Positions 43,982 to 52,596 of a stretch of DNA of 64,000 bases are shown piece by piece. The DNA lies in the NCBI GenBank assembly GCA_028823235.1, contig JAPKBW010000006.1, forward strand, positions 124,001 to 188,000. Direction: 5' to 3'. Below the pieces are notes generated by a model that had not been told where the DNA came from, did no database searches, and saw only the letters and a list, made by a program, of their open reading frames with translations. Source of the stretch: Longimicrobiales bacterium (GTDB taxonomy: Bacteria > Gemmatimonadota > Gemmatimonadetes > Longimicrobiales > Gaopeijiaceae). The position numbers were made by a program, and so were the translations under genes. Numbering within the stretch: the stretch's first letter is position 1; each line of letters starts with the position of its first letter.

Positions 43982-45661
43982 TCAACGTCCCTGACGGCCG
44001 AAGTCAGCCTCGAACAACGTCCACGAATTCGGGTCGAGCCTCACGTCTGTCGGCTCCGCGTCCACCGGAATGACAAAACGATGGAACCCGCCGTCCAGGT
44101 CCACGCGCTCGATCGTCGTCGGCAAGACCTGACCGTCCTGGTAGATGCCGATCTCCAGTGGTATCTCGAACATCGGACCCACGGTCTGGGTCTGATTCAG
44201 CTCGATCCGTACGGCCCGGGCACTGGCATCGTAGTCCCACCACCCCTGGAGCTTTGGATTCCCGCCGTCCCGAAGCCATTGATCGAAGAAAGTCTGGAGA
44301 TCGAGGCCCGATGCCTGTTCCATTGCTGCCTGGAAGTCGGATGTGGTCGCATTTTGGTTCATGTAGCGGGCGTAGTAGGCCCGGATGCCCGCCCAGAAGG
44401 CTTCGTCACCCATCCGCCCGCGGAGCATGTGAAGAACCCACGATCCCTTCTGGTAGGTCGCACCGCTCGACACGCGGCTCATGTCGTCGAGATCGTCATG
44501 GACGATCCGGTAACCTGGGTCACTCTCGTACTGAGTAAACACTCTCTCCGCTGAGCTCTCTAGGCCGTCCACGAACTCGTCCCGCCCGTATGCGTGCTCA
44601 ATGAATAGCAGCGTGAAATAGGTAGCAAAGCCTTCGCTCAGCCAGACATCGTCCCAATCCGACTCCGTCACAGCGTTGCCGAACCACTGATGAGCGATCT
44701 CGTGGATAATCACGTTTCGCCACCGAACGGTGCGATCACCCGTGACGGAATTCTCGTGGTACATGATGGCAGTCGCGGCCTCCATACCTCCGCCTGTGAC
44801 CGGCGAAGTGATGTTCGCGAGCCTCTCATAGGCATACGGCCCGACGTGGTCCGCATAGAACTCCATGACCTGCTTTGTCGGGACCGCGAAATCGTAGAAG
44901 CCCGCATCGCGATCCTGCCGATAGACCCACGTCTGAATCGGCAGTCCCCGAAAATCGTCGACGTGCTGAACGGCGAACTCTGCCACCCCGAGCACATAAA
45001 GCCACGTCGCGATCGGCACCGACTGCTTCCAATGCGTGACCCGGGTCCCCGCGGCACCGTCGGTCTCCTCTACCAACAAGCCATTCGACACGACCTGATA
45101 GTGCGCCGGAGCCGTGACGACCATCTCGCTCATCGCCTTGTCGTAAGGATGATCGATCGTCGGTAACCAGTTCCGGGCCCTGTTCGGCCAGTTGTCACTG
45201 AAGAAGGTGCGATCCCCGTGCTTGTTCGGCCCCGCATGGAGACCGGACGCCGGCACCCCGTTGTAAGACACGGTCACATCGAGCGTCGCCCCTGCAGGTC
45301 CCGCCTCCGACAACGAAATCCGCAAGAGATCCGACTCGTGTGTGAAGTCGAGCGGGCGCCCCGCCACTTCTACCGATGTCACAGTCATGCCCTGGCCCTC
45401 GCCGTTCGCCCCAATGAGGTCGAGCGAAAGCTCGGTTACGCCGACGTTCGTGAAGCGGACCGAAACCGTCGCGCGCCCTTCGATCACATCGCTGTCATCC
45501 CGCAGGGTGAGCTCGAACCGATAGTTCTCAATGTCGATGCCAATCCGCCGGGGATACTCGTCGATCGCGGCGACGACATCGTGAACGGGACCAACCCACG
45601 GGAGTGAGCCAGTAACACCGAGCGTGACCGCCACGAGACCTGCGATGAAAAGGGTGTGCAT
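43982..45661 (-). CDS. Exported M1-family aminopeptidase
   Basis: A 559-residue gluzincin. Signal peptide about residues 1-18. The substrate motif is GGGMEAATAIMYHEN (a GxMEN variant). The zinc site is HEIAHQWFGNAVTESDWDDV followed by WLSEGFATYF, i.e. HExxH with the third ligand Glu. The protein ends after the catalytic and a short beta domain, so it is shorter than classic PepN (about 870) and like other compact bacterial M1 enzymes. It cleaves N-terminal residues from peptides. It lies 175 bases upstream of the M20 gene on the same strand. Confidence 0.94.
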   Translation of the reverse strand: MHTLFIAGLVAVTLGVTGSLPWVGPVHDVVAAIDEYPRRIGIDIENYRFELTLRDDSDVIEGRATVSVRFTNVGVTELSLDLIGANGEGQGMTVTSVEVAGRPLDFTHESDLLRISLSEAGPAGATLDVTVSYNGVPASGLHAGPNKHGDRTFFSDNWPNRARNWLPTIDHPYDKAMSEMVVTAPAHYQVVSNGLLVEETDGAAGTRVTHWKQSVPIATWLYVLGVAEFAVQHVDDFRGLPIQTWVYRQDRDAGFYDFAVPTKQVMEFYADHVGPYAYERLANITSPVTGGGMEAATAIMYHENSVTGDRTVRWRNVIIHEIAHQWFGNAVTESDWDDVWLSEGFATYFTLLFIEHAYGRDEFVDGLESSAERVFTQYESDPGYRIVHDDLDDMSRVSSGATYQKGSWVLHMLRGRMGDEAFWAGIRAYYARYMNQNATTSDFQAAMEQASGLDLQTFFDQWLRDGGNPKLQGWWDYDASARAVRIELNQTQTVGPMFEIPLEIGIYQDGQVLPTTIERVDLDGGFHRFVIPVDAEPTDVRLDPNSWTLFEADFGRQGR

Positions 45662-45879
45662 GTATTCTCCCGGGGAGCAGGCATTGGGGGACGACTGGCA
45701 CCTTGGGGTGCCTTGAAGAGAAATAATGCGGAGTGGCCGGCCTTTGGGCTACATTTGCCTCCGGATGTAGAGAGCGACACGCCTGCCCGGAGGGGCGGAG
45801 TCAACACGGCCCCCGGGTTCTTAAGTACCGGAACCCGTGGCCAGCCGTCTGAAGACAAAGACACTCTAACTGCTTTTAT

Positions 45880-46428
45880 ATGAGCGACGAAAAGATCGAG
45901 CCGCCTGCAGAGGCTAGGCGCAGTTTTCTGACAAGTATGAGCGCGATTGTCCTCGGAGCGGTCGCTTCGATCGTTCCCGTGGCGGCGGGCGTGACTGCCC
46001 TGCTCGATCCACTGCGCAAAAAGGAGACTGCTTCGGCCCAGGTGTTCGTCACGCGCCTTTCCGCCGTGCCCGAGGATGGGTCGCCCAAAAAGTTCACCGT
46101 CGAGATGGATCGGGTCGACGCCTGGGCGACTTATAGCAACACGCCCGTCGGCGCCGTCTACCTGAGACGGACCGAATCCGGAGATGTGGCAGCTCTAAAC
46201 GTCGTCTGTCCCCACGCCGGCTGCTTCGTCGGACTCGCCGAGGACAAAGCACGATTTGGTTGCCCTTGTCACAATAGCAGCTTCGACCTCGACGGAGTGG
46301 TGAACGATCCGTCGAGCCCAAGTCCACGCGACATGGACTCACTGGCAGTCGACGTTAGGAACGGGGATGAAATCTGGGTGGCTTTCCGGAATTTCCTCCC
46401 TGGCCGGCACGATAAGACTCCGGTCTGA
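45880..46428 (+). CDS. qcrA: Rieske iron-sulfur subunit of a cytochrome bc complex
   Basis: A 182-residue membrane-anchored Rieske protein. The N-terminal helix AIVLGAVASIVPVAAGVTAL follows RRSFLTSM, a Tat-like motif. Cluster ligands are C110 and H112 (CPHAGC) and C128 and H131 (CPCH), with C115 and C130 forming the disulfide; SSFDLDG closes the site. It transfers electrons from menaquinol or quinol to the cytochrome c domain. The gene is 12 bases upstream of the cytochrome b fusion, so the two form one operon. Confidence 0.95.
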   Translation: MSDEKIEPPAEARRSFLTSMSAIVLGAVASIVPVAAGVTALLDPLRKKETASAQVFVTRLSAVPEDGSPKKFTVEMDRVDAWATYSNTPVGAVYLRRTESGDVAALNVVCPHAGCFVGLAEDKARFGCPCHNSSFDLDGVVNDPSSPSPRDMDSLAVDVRNGDEIWVAFRNFLPGRHDKTPV

Positions 46429-46440
46429 GGCCAACTACCA

Positions 46441-48228
46441 ATGGAGAACCTGCTCAACTGGCTTGATGACCGCACGGGATACAGATCTCTCGTGAAGAAC
46501 GCTCTTTACGAGCGTATTCCTGGCGGCGCCCGTTGGCGATACGTCTGGGGTAGTACCCTCATGTTCGCGATGTTCGTTCAGTTCGTGACCGGACTCGTCC
46601 TCTGGGCTGCTTATAGCGCGAACGCGCAGGGCGCATGGGAGAGCGTTCACTACATCCAGAACGTGATGTACGGAGGATGGATGCTGCGGGGCATTCATCA
46701 CTACATGGCGCAGGTCACGATCGTCCTGCTCGTGTTGCACCTGATGCAGGTTTTGATCGACGGTGCGTACCGTGCACCTCGCGAGGTCAACTTCTGGTTT
46801 GGCCTTGGGCTTCTGGGCCTCGTGCTCGGGCTCTCACTGACCGGATATCTGCTTCCCTGGGACCAGAAAGGCTACTGGGCGACAAAGGTGGCGACGAGTA
46901 TCGCCTCCATGACCCCGGTCGTCGGGCCCGCGATGCAGCAGTTGATGGTCGGAGGAGCCGAGTACGGCCATCATACGCTCACGCGCTTCTTCGCACTCCA
47001 CGCCGGCGCCCTGCCTGCGGGGATCGTCCTGCTGATCGTTGGGCACGTTTACCTGTTCCGACGGCACGGCATCACCGTGCCCAAGAAGGCCGCAGAGAAG
47101 CCGGACGGATGGTTTTGGCCGGAGCAGGTCCTCAAAGACTCTGTCGCATCGCTGATCGTAATGGCGACGGTTCTGGCTCTGGTGCTCTGGAACGGCGGCG
47201 CTCATCTCGGGGCTCCCGCTGACCCGACGGAGCCCTACGCTGCCGCTCGGCCCGAGTGGTACTTCATGTTCCTCTTCCAGTGGCTGAAGTACTTCCCCGC
47301 AGGCTGGGAGGTGGTCGGGGCGCAGATCATTCCGGGAATCGCAGTCGGTATGATTGCCGCGATGCCTATCATTGGGAAGTGGCGGCTCGGGCACCGCTTC
47401 AATCTCGGTGTCGCCGCATCCTTGTTGCTTGGTATCACAATGCTGACATGGACGGCATATGCTGCGGACCAAGCTGATCCTGCCTTCGTCCAGGCTCGCG
47501 CTCAAGCAGAATCGATTGCGGAGCGGGTCAGTGAACTAGCCGGGTCTCCAGATGGAATACCCGCAGCCGGGGGCCTCGCGATGCTTCGAGGGGACCCTGC
47601 GACCCAAGGGCCGATCATCTTCGAGGCCAATTGTTCGATCTGCCATCAGTACAACGGACACGACGGACTGGGCGGGACCCCGGACGACGAGCCGTCGGCG
47701 TCTGACCTTGGTGGCTATGGCAGCCGCGAATGGTTGACCGGCCTTCTCGACCCGGACCGAATCAATACGCCCGAGTACTTCGGGAATACGGAGCACACCA
47801 ACGGCAGGATGGCTCGCTTCGTCCAGAGGGGCATCGCAGGGTTCGATGACGATCAACGCGCGGCGCTTCGCAATGTGATCCTTGCCGTTTCGGCGGAGGC
47901 AGAGTTGCCGTCACAAGCTACCGCGGACGAGGCCGACCAGGACGCAATCCGAGAGGGACGCATCGCCATCAGCAGCGAGGCAATCGACTGCACCCGATGC
48001 CATACCTATGCCGACGTAGCCGAGGGTGACGTGGCACCAGTCCTTACCGGATGGGCCTCCCGCCAGTGGATCATGGGCATGCTCCGAAACCCGTCTCACC
48101 CGCTCTACTACGCAGACAACAACGATCGCATGCCCGCGTTCGGTGACGAGGGCATCCTCTCAGAGGCGGAAATTGGCCTGGTCGCTGACTGGCTCCGCGG
48201 CGATTGGTTCGTGCCTGACGGGAACTAG
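46441..48228 (+). CDS. Cytochrome b fused to a diheme cytochrome c domain
   Basis: A 595-residue quinol-oxidising subunit. Residues 1-340 are a full-length cytochrome b: heme histidines around H86/H87, H100, H187 and H202, YLLPWDQKGYW in the Qo region, and PEWYFMFLFQWLKYFP (the PEWY motif at 271-274). After about residue 345, a periplasmic part carries two c-type heme sites, CSICH (398-402) and CTRCH (517-521), each with a distal methionine candidate (GRMARF, DRMPAF). The fusion replaces a separate cytochrome c1, so the Rieske gene and this gene may encode the whole complex. Confidence 0.95.
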   Translation: MENLLNWLDDRTGYRSLVKNALYERIPGGARWRYVWGSTLMFAMFVQFVTGLVLWAAYSANAQGAWESVHYIQNVMYGGWMLRGIHHYMAQVTIVLLVLHLMQVLIDGAYRAPREVNFWFGLGLLGLVLGLSLTGYLLPWDQKGYWATKVATSIASMTPVVGPAMQQLMVGGAEYGHHTLTRFFALHAGALPAGIVLLIVGHVYLFRRHGITVPKKAAEKPDGWFWPEQVLKDSVASLIVMATVLALVLWNGGAHLGAPADPTEPYAAARPEWYFMFLFQWLKYFPAGWEVVGAQIIPGIAVGMIAAMPIIGKWRLGHRFNLGVAASLLLGITMLTWTAYAADQADPAFVQARAQAESIAERVSELAGSPDGIPAAGGLAMLRGDPATQGPIIFEANCSICHQYNGHDGLGGTPDDEPSASDLGGYGSREWLTGLLDPDRINTPEYFGNTEHTNGRMARFVQRGIAGFDDDQRAALRNVILAVSAEAELPSQATADEADQDAIREGRIAISSEAIDCTRCHTYADVAEGDVAPVLTGWASRQWIMGMLRNPSHPLYYADNNDRMPAFGDEGILSEAEIGLVADWLRGDWFVPDGN

Positions 48229-48298
48229 GTCTGTCGGGCGAAGTGACAGAGCGCCCCCACATGCGATGACCCGTTGGTCTGGCGCGGGAAGAAGGACG

Positions 48299-48694
48299 CT
48301 AGTTGTTCTTCGCACCCTCGTTGATCCAGTTCATGATGACCTCGAGATCCGTAGGCGGAACCGGATCTCCGTCTTCCGGCATGTCCCCAGACTGGATCAT
48401 ATCGACGAGGAGGCTGCCGTCAGCGTCACCGGGGTCAATGATGGTTCCGTAGTCCGAACCGGCCATCACGCCTTCGTACGTATTGAGCTTGAGACCGAGT
48501 TCCGCATTGTCCTCGCTGTGGCACTCCCAGCAATGCTTCTCCAACAGCGGCAGAACCTCCGCAGAAAAACTGACCTCTTGATGACTATCGGCGACCGACG
48601 CAGCGGCCCTCGGGTTGTCGGTATCCGACTGAATCGCGAGACCGATCGCGGCGGTCACGGCGAGTGCAGTGAGTACGTCAGAACGAAGCAGCAT
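48299..48694 (-). CDS. Exported Planctomycete-type monoheme cytochrome c
   Basis: A 131-residue protein with an N-terminal signal or anchor (LTALAVTAAIGLAI). The single heme site is HCWECHSEDNAELGLKLNTY, the pattern of the 'Planctomycete cytochrome C' (PSCyt1) domain, with a possible distal methionine in MPEDGDPVPP. It converges with the cytochrome b-c fusion gene and could accept electrons from it, but the opposite strand argues against co-transcription. Confidence 0.88.
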   Translation of the reverse strand: MLLRSDVLTALAVTAAIGLAIQSDTDNPRAAASVADSHQEVSFSAEVLPLLEKHCWECHSEDNAELGLKLNTYEGVMAGSDYGTIIDPGDADGSLLVDMIQSGDMPEDGDPVPPTDLEVIMNWINEGAKNN

Positions 48695-48835
48695 TGGTAT
48701 CTATCCTCAAGAAACTTTCGGGCGGAACTGAAAATGGTCTGCGGCCGACTCGTCGGTCGACCTGCGCTATTACTGGCAGCAAGGCCACGCGGTTCCCGTG
48801 CAAGCGTGAACCCTCACCGCCCTGCCTGCTCCGGA

Positions 48836-49801
48836 TCAGGCATTATCTGATCCGAAAAGATCCGTGGATATGTACCGCTCTGCGAAGCTTGGCAAGACCG
48901 CGACAATGGTCTTGCCTACCATCTCATCTCGCTTCGCCACCTGGATAGCCGCCCAGATCGCAGCTCCTCCGCTGATTCCGCACGGCAATCCCTCCGTTTT
49001 CGCGGAGTCACGTGCCATCGCAAGGGCATCATCGTTGGCAATCGTCATAACCTCGTCCACGACGTCCATGTTGAGGATATCCGGTACGAAGCCTGCACCA
49101 ATACCCTGAATCATGTTGCCGGGCCCGGGCTCCCCGCCCGACATCACCGGACTGGTCTCGGGCTCGAGCGCTATGGAGTGAAGCGCAGGATTGCGCTCCT
49201 TTAGAACCTCAGAAACGCCGGTGATCGTACCGCCCGTTCCAACGCCGCTAACGAAGACGTCGACATCGCCGCCGGTGTCACGCCAAATCTCCAGCGCGGT
49301 CGTACGACGGTGCACTTCCGGATTGGCAGGATTCGTGAACTGACCGGCCTGGACAGCTCCTTCGATCTCCTCGGTGAGACGATCCGCCGCAGTGAACGCA
49401 CCACCGATTCCCTCTTCCTTCGGCGTCAGAACGACCTCGGCTCCGAGGTGTTCGAGCATCTTTACCCGCTCCATAGACATCGTCTCGGGCATCGTCAGTA
49501 CACAACGGTACCCACGCGATGCTGCCATGAAGGCAAGCGCGATACCGGTGTTACCGGAAGTTGGCTCAACTATGGTGGAGTCTGCCGTGAGGACCCCTCG
49601 GCGCTCGAGATCTTCGATCATCGCGATGCCGATTCGATCCTTTACGGACGCCATCGGGTTGAAAAACTCGCACTTGAGCAGGATGTCCGCATTCGCCCCG
49701 TACCTTTCCCTGAGTCTAGGGATTCTGACGAGCGGCGTGTCGCCCACAGTGGCGGCGAAGTTGTCATAAACGCGGCCTCTGCCTGGGGTGTGGTCAGACA
49801 T
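48836..49801 (-). CDS. cysK: Cysteine synthase A
   Basis: A 321-residue PLP enzyme that makes cysteine from O-acetylserine and sulfide. The PLP lysine is in NPMASVKDRIGIAM, the substrate loop is PTSGNTGIALAFM, and the phosphate-binding loop is SGVGTGGTITGV; GLPCGISGGAA lies near the C-terminus. ATG 49801 gives the normal length; an upstream TTG (49837) would add twelve residues without homology. The DLFGSDN tail lacks the usual C-terminal isoleucine ending. It may feed cysteine to SufS. Confidence 0.95.
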   Translation of the reverse strand: MSDHTPGRGRVYDNFAATVGDTPLVRIPRLRERYGANADILLKCEFFNPMASVKDRIGIAMIEDLERRGVLTADSTIVEPTSGNTGIALAFMAASRGYRCVLTMPETMSMERVKMLEHLGAEVVLTPKEEGIGGAFTAADRLTEEIEGAVQAGQFTNPANPEVHRRTTALEIWRDTGGDVDVFVSGVGTGGTITGVSEVLKERNPALHSIALEPETSPVMSGGEPGPGNMIQGIGAGFVPDILNMDVVDEVMTIANDDALAMARDSAKTEGLPCGISGGAAIWAAIQVAKRDEMVGKTIVAVLPSFAERYISTDLFGSDNA

Positions 49802-50150
49802 GTGTTGTCCATTGCTGAGAAGAACCGATTGAGGCAACGCACCTCGCTCTCTGACAGAACGGAACTAATGCCGAACAGGATCACACGCCATATCGTGTAC
49901 GGTCGGTTGAGTCGGTCGGTAGCACACTCTTCTCCCCCAAGGAGCCCTGAACTGGGATCGATGGTTACCTCTCGCGTATGTGTCAGTGATGCCCGAGCAC
50001 CTTCGTCCCCGTGGGACATCTATGTCGCTCCTCGATCGAGGCCCGACTCCCCACACGAATGTATCGTCACAACCCTATGGTGGCGTAACGCCACGCTCGC
50101 ACTAATCTTGACGTCCCGTTTCGAAGATCGAGATAAGAAGGAGCCCGTCC
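49802..50150. other. Divergent intergenic region
   Basis: About 350 bases between cysK and the plug-like lipoprotein. It holds a small hairpin (GTGGCG-TAA-CGCCAC, 50080-50094) and AAGGAG just before the lipoprotein ATG. No gene, riboswitch consensus or clear promoter could be identified. Confidence 0.45.
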
Positions 50151-50549
50151 ATGAGTCCTCAGTCATCCACAAAAGTCGTCCTTTTTGCTTTCGCCCTGGC
50201 ACTGGGCCTGACCGCGTGCGCGTCGGGCGGCGGCGGCGCTAGTAGTCGGCCAGCAGGCGCGACAAGTAGCCGTATCGTCCGGGCAGAAATCGAGGCGCTA
50301 CCGCCAATGGATGCACTCACGGGGATCCAGCGCCTCCGGCCGCGCTGGTTGCAGTCCCGTGCCGGATCCGGCGCCGGGGATCCTCCAGTTCTTTATGTGG
50401 ACGGGGCCCGACGCGGCGCCACGACCGACTTGGCTACGATGCGGGTAGCCGAGGTTGAGCAGATGAATTACATGAGTGCGAGCGATGCAACCACTCGTTA
50501 TGGCACAGGTCACGGCGGCGGGGCGATCCAGGTCACGACCAGGCGCTGA
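50151..50549 (+). CDS. Minimal TonB-plug-like lipoprotein
   Basis: A 132-residue lipoprotein. The signal peptide ends at the lipobox LTACASGGGG. The mature part ends with PVLYVDGARRGATTDLATMR, EVEQMNYMSASDATTRYGTG and GGGAIQVTTR, the closing half of a TonB-receptor plug (the '..vyvDG..', '..v..ievl.g..A..yG', 'gGvi.i.TK' pattern). Nothing follows: no barrel. AAGGAG lies seven bases before the start and a terminator follows, so it is a complete stand-alone gene. It is the smallest of four such proteins in the window. Confidence 0.85.
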   Translation: MSPQSSTKVVLFAFALALGLTACASGGGGASSRPAGATSSRIVRAEIEALPPMDALTGIQRLRPRWLQSRAGSGAGDPPVLYVDGARRGATTDLATMRVAEVEQMNYMSASDATTRYGTGHGGGAIQVTTRR

Positions 50550-50567
50550 CGAAAGTGTCAACGGAAC

Positions 50568-50603
50568 AGCGTCGGGTCACCGCAGGGTGGCCCGGCGCTT
50601 TTT
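50568..50603 (+). terminator. Rho-independent terminator after the plug-like lipoprotein
   Basis: AGCG-t-CGGGTCACC pairs with GGTGGCCCG-g-CGCT around a short loop (GCAG), followed by TTTTT. It starts 18 bases after the stop codon. Confidence 0.75.
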
Positions 50604-50608
50604 CTTAC

Positions 50609-51811
50609 CTACCCGTCAGGGTCAGCCCGCCCATCGCTAGAAACTAGATCCCGAGCGAACTGCTCCAGTACGTCGGCACAGGTGCGGATCTCGTCGACCG
50701 CGACCCATTCGTCCTTCGTGTGAGCCTGCTCGATACTCCCAGGGCCATAGCAGACCGCCGGGACCCCAGCCTCGTTCAGGAACGCTGCGTCGACCCAGGC
50801 GGTCATACCCTCTACCACAGGAGGTACGCCTAGCGACGATCCCGCCGACAGCAGGCCCTGCACCAGGCCGCTGCTGGTCGGTACTTCTGTTCCAGGCCTC
50901 ACCAGTGTCATCTCGAGAGCAGCGTTCAGGTCGGGCTCCGTGGACCGAAGCTCACCCAATACCTCTTCGAACTCCGCGATGACCTGAGCGGGATTCTCCC
51001 TGGGCATGGTCCGCCGCTCGAGCAGCAGAGAACATCGGTCCGGGTACACGGACTCCGCGGAACCACCCGATATAGTGCCGGCGTGGAGCGAGCCGTAGTG
51101 CAGTAACGGGTGCGCAACTCGCGAACGAAGTCGGTCAGACAGCCCATCGAGCGCGGCTAGATAAAGCGCCGCATGGCGGATCGCGTCGATACCAACGTCC
51201 GGCCGGGAGCCGTGAGCCGCTCGACCGTGAAACGTCGCTTCGATCCAGGCGAACCCCTTATGTGCGGGCATGACCTTCAGACTCGTGGGCTCGCAAATGA
51301 CGGCCATGTCGGCGGCGTGTGACCCACTTGCGACCAGATCGGCCATTCCGATGCTCGCGTGCTCCTCGTCCGCCGTGAGCGCAATAACAAGATTCGGACG
51401 CGGGCCACCGGAAGCGAGGCGACATCCCGCCGCCATTAAGGCCGCGACCCCACCCTTCATATCGCACGATCCTCGGCCCATCAGTCGCCCTTCCTCGATC
51501 GTTGCACCAAACGGATCGATCGACATCCCGTCGACGCCGACGGTGTCGAGATGCCCATTCAACAACAGCGTGGGCCCTGAGCCTTCAAGGCGCGCCACCA
51601 CATTGGGACGACCCGGCCCTACTTCATCGACGTGAACCGTGAACCCCCAAGCCTCCAAAAGCTCCGCTGTTACAGCGGCCATACCCGCCTCACCCGCGCC
51701 ACCCAGAGCCAGCATCGGGTTCACTGATGGGGTTGAAACAAGGAGCTGAGCTAACCCGACAGGGTCGCCAACTCGAGCTGTCTCAACGTACAGGTTTAGA
51801 TTTATGTCCAT
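50609..51811 (-). CDS. M20-family deacylase, ArgE/DapE-like
   Basis: A 400-residue cytoplasmic M20 metallohydrolase without a signal peptide. Metal ligands lie in LLLNGHLDTVGVDG, GRGSCDMKGGVAALM and LTADEEHASIGM, and the dimerisation region has GRAAHGSRPDVGIDAI. It resembles acetylornithine deacetylase or succinyl-diaminopimelate desuccinylase, but family members have varied acyl-amino-acid substrates. ATG 51811 is chosen; the 26-codon upstream extension lacks homology. It is transcribed alone toward the terminator of the convergent lipoprotein. Confidence 0.88.
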   Translation of the reverse strand: MDINLNLYVETARVGDPVGLAQLLVSTPSVNPMLALGGAGEAGMAAVTAELLEAWGFTVHVDEVGPGRPNVVARLEGSGPTLLLNGHLDTVGVDGMSIDPFGATIEEGRLMGRGSCDMKGGVAALMAAGCRLASGGPRPNLVIALTADEEHASIGMADLVASGSHAADMAVICEPTSLKVMPAHKGFAWIEATFHGRAAHGSRPDVGIDAIRHAALYLAALDGLSDRLRSRVAHPLLHYGSLHAGTISGGSAESVYPDRCSLLLERRTMPRENPAQVIAEFEEVLGELRSTEPDLNAALEMTLVRPGTEVPTSSGLVQGLLSAGSSLGVPPVVEGMTAWVDAAFLNEAGVPAVCYGPGSIEQAHTKDEWVAVDEIRTCADVLEQFARDLVSSDGRADPDG

Positions 51812-51925
51812 ATAAGACCGTCGCCAACTCGAGCGAAACCTTGTGGGCGTCTCGATTGTACAGATATAGGGAGACGGTGACGAGATCATCGTCTTTCATG
51901 GGAACACCACTTCAAAGGAACCGTC

Positions 51926-52093
51926 ATGAAGAACTTCGCGATTGGCCTGCTTGGTGCGGCCGCGCTCGCGACGACGATTCTCCTGGTGCGACTGGCGAAA
52001 GAAGTGGAGCTGAGCACCGTCCGCCTCGTTCCGGCGGGCGAAACTCAGCCCACCACACTTTCACTAGAACGCATCAGGGAGCTAGGCCTATAG
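51926..52093 (+). CDS. Small exported or membrane protein (55 residues)
   Basis: A 55-codon gene. AAAGGA lies seven bases before the ATG. Residues 1-22 are a signal or anchor (FAIGLLGAAALATTILLVRL), then a polar tail with SLERIRELGL at the end. TTGTGG and TATAGG 18 bases apart lie about 55 bases upstream, and a strong terminator follows 23 bases after the stop. Promoter, ribosome binding site and terminator together make it a likely real gene. No family recognised. Confidence 0.6.
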   Translation: MKNFAIGLLGAAALATTILLVRLAKEVELSTVRLVPAGETQPTTLSLERIRELGL

Positions 52094-52115
52094 CGCAAAT
52101 CGTCGTCTGAGTGGT

Positions 52116-52159
52116 AAAAAAAGAGCGGCGGGGGCATCGGCCCCTCGCCGCTCTTTTTT
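52116..52159. terminator. Bidirectional Rho-independent terminator
   Basis: A-tract, then GAGCGGCG-g-GGGC pairing with GCCC-ct-CGCCGCTC, then TTTTTT. The A- and T-tracts on both sides let it end both the small plus-strand gene and the minus-strand ferredoxin gene. Confidence 0.85.
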
Positions 52160-52187
52160 ATAACTCTGGCCGACGGCCAATCCTGAG

Positions 52188-52421
52188 CTATCCGAAGTGC
52201 TCTCGGTTCTTATCGACGTAACTCGTCCATTCAGCGGGAACGTCTGTATCAGGAAAGATGGCCTGCACCGGGCATTCGGGCTCACAGGCGCCGCAATCGA
52301 TGCATTCATCGGGATGGATATAGAACTGATCCTCGGCCTCGTAGATACAATCTACGGGGCAGACCTCGACGCAGCTGGCGTCTTTGGTCTCAATGCAAGG
52401 CTGGGTAATGATGTAGGTCAT
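52188..52421 (-). CDS. fdxA: 7Fe ferredoxin ([3Fe-4S][4Fe-4S])
   Basis: A 77-residue ferredoxin. Cysteines C9, C17, C21, C25, C40, C43, C46 and C50 follow the Azotobacter FdI layout: C9/C17/C50 for the 3Fe cluster, C21/C40/C43/C46 for the 4Fe cluster, and C25 unbound. ATG 52421 gives the family N-terminus ([13 protein letters not shown]). It could supply low-potential electrons, for example to the HcrB-like reductase, but that is inference. It ends at the shared terminator. Confidence 0.95.
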   Translation of the reverse strand: MTYIITQPCIETKDASCVEVCPVDCIYEAEDQFYIHPDECIDCGACEPECPVQAIFPDTDVPAEWTSYVDKNREHFG

Positions 52422-52596
52422 GGCTGCCTGAAATCCATGGAGTGGTACGGCGCCAAGAAGCTTTAACCAAGCTGTAGCCAAGGTCAAGCATAAGCCGCAT
52501 CGAGTAGCTGTCATTCTCCGGCACCTGTGCAAATCCCGTCGCGTCGCCGTATGCTAGACTAAGGGCTGATACCGTCGCCTGACTGCGCGTGGAAAG

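Noticed and set aside
49310-50242. 310-codon plus-strand frame
   Set aside because: Antisense to cysK, then intergenic; no recognisable domain.
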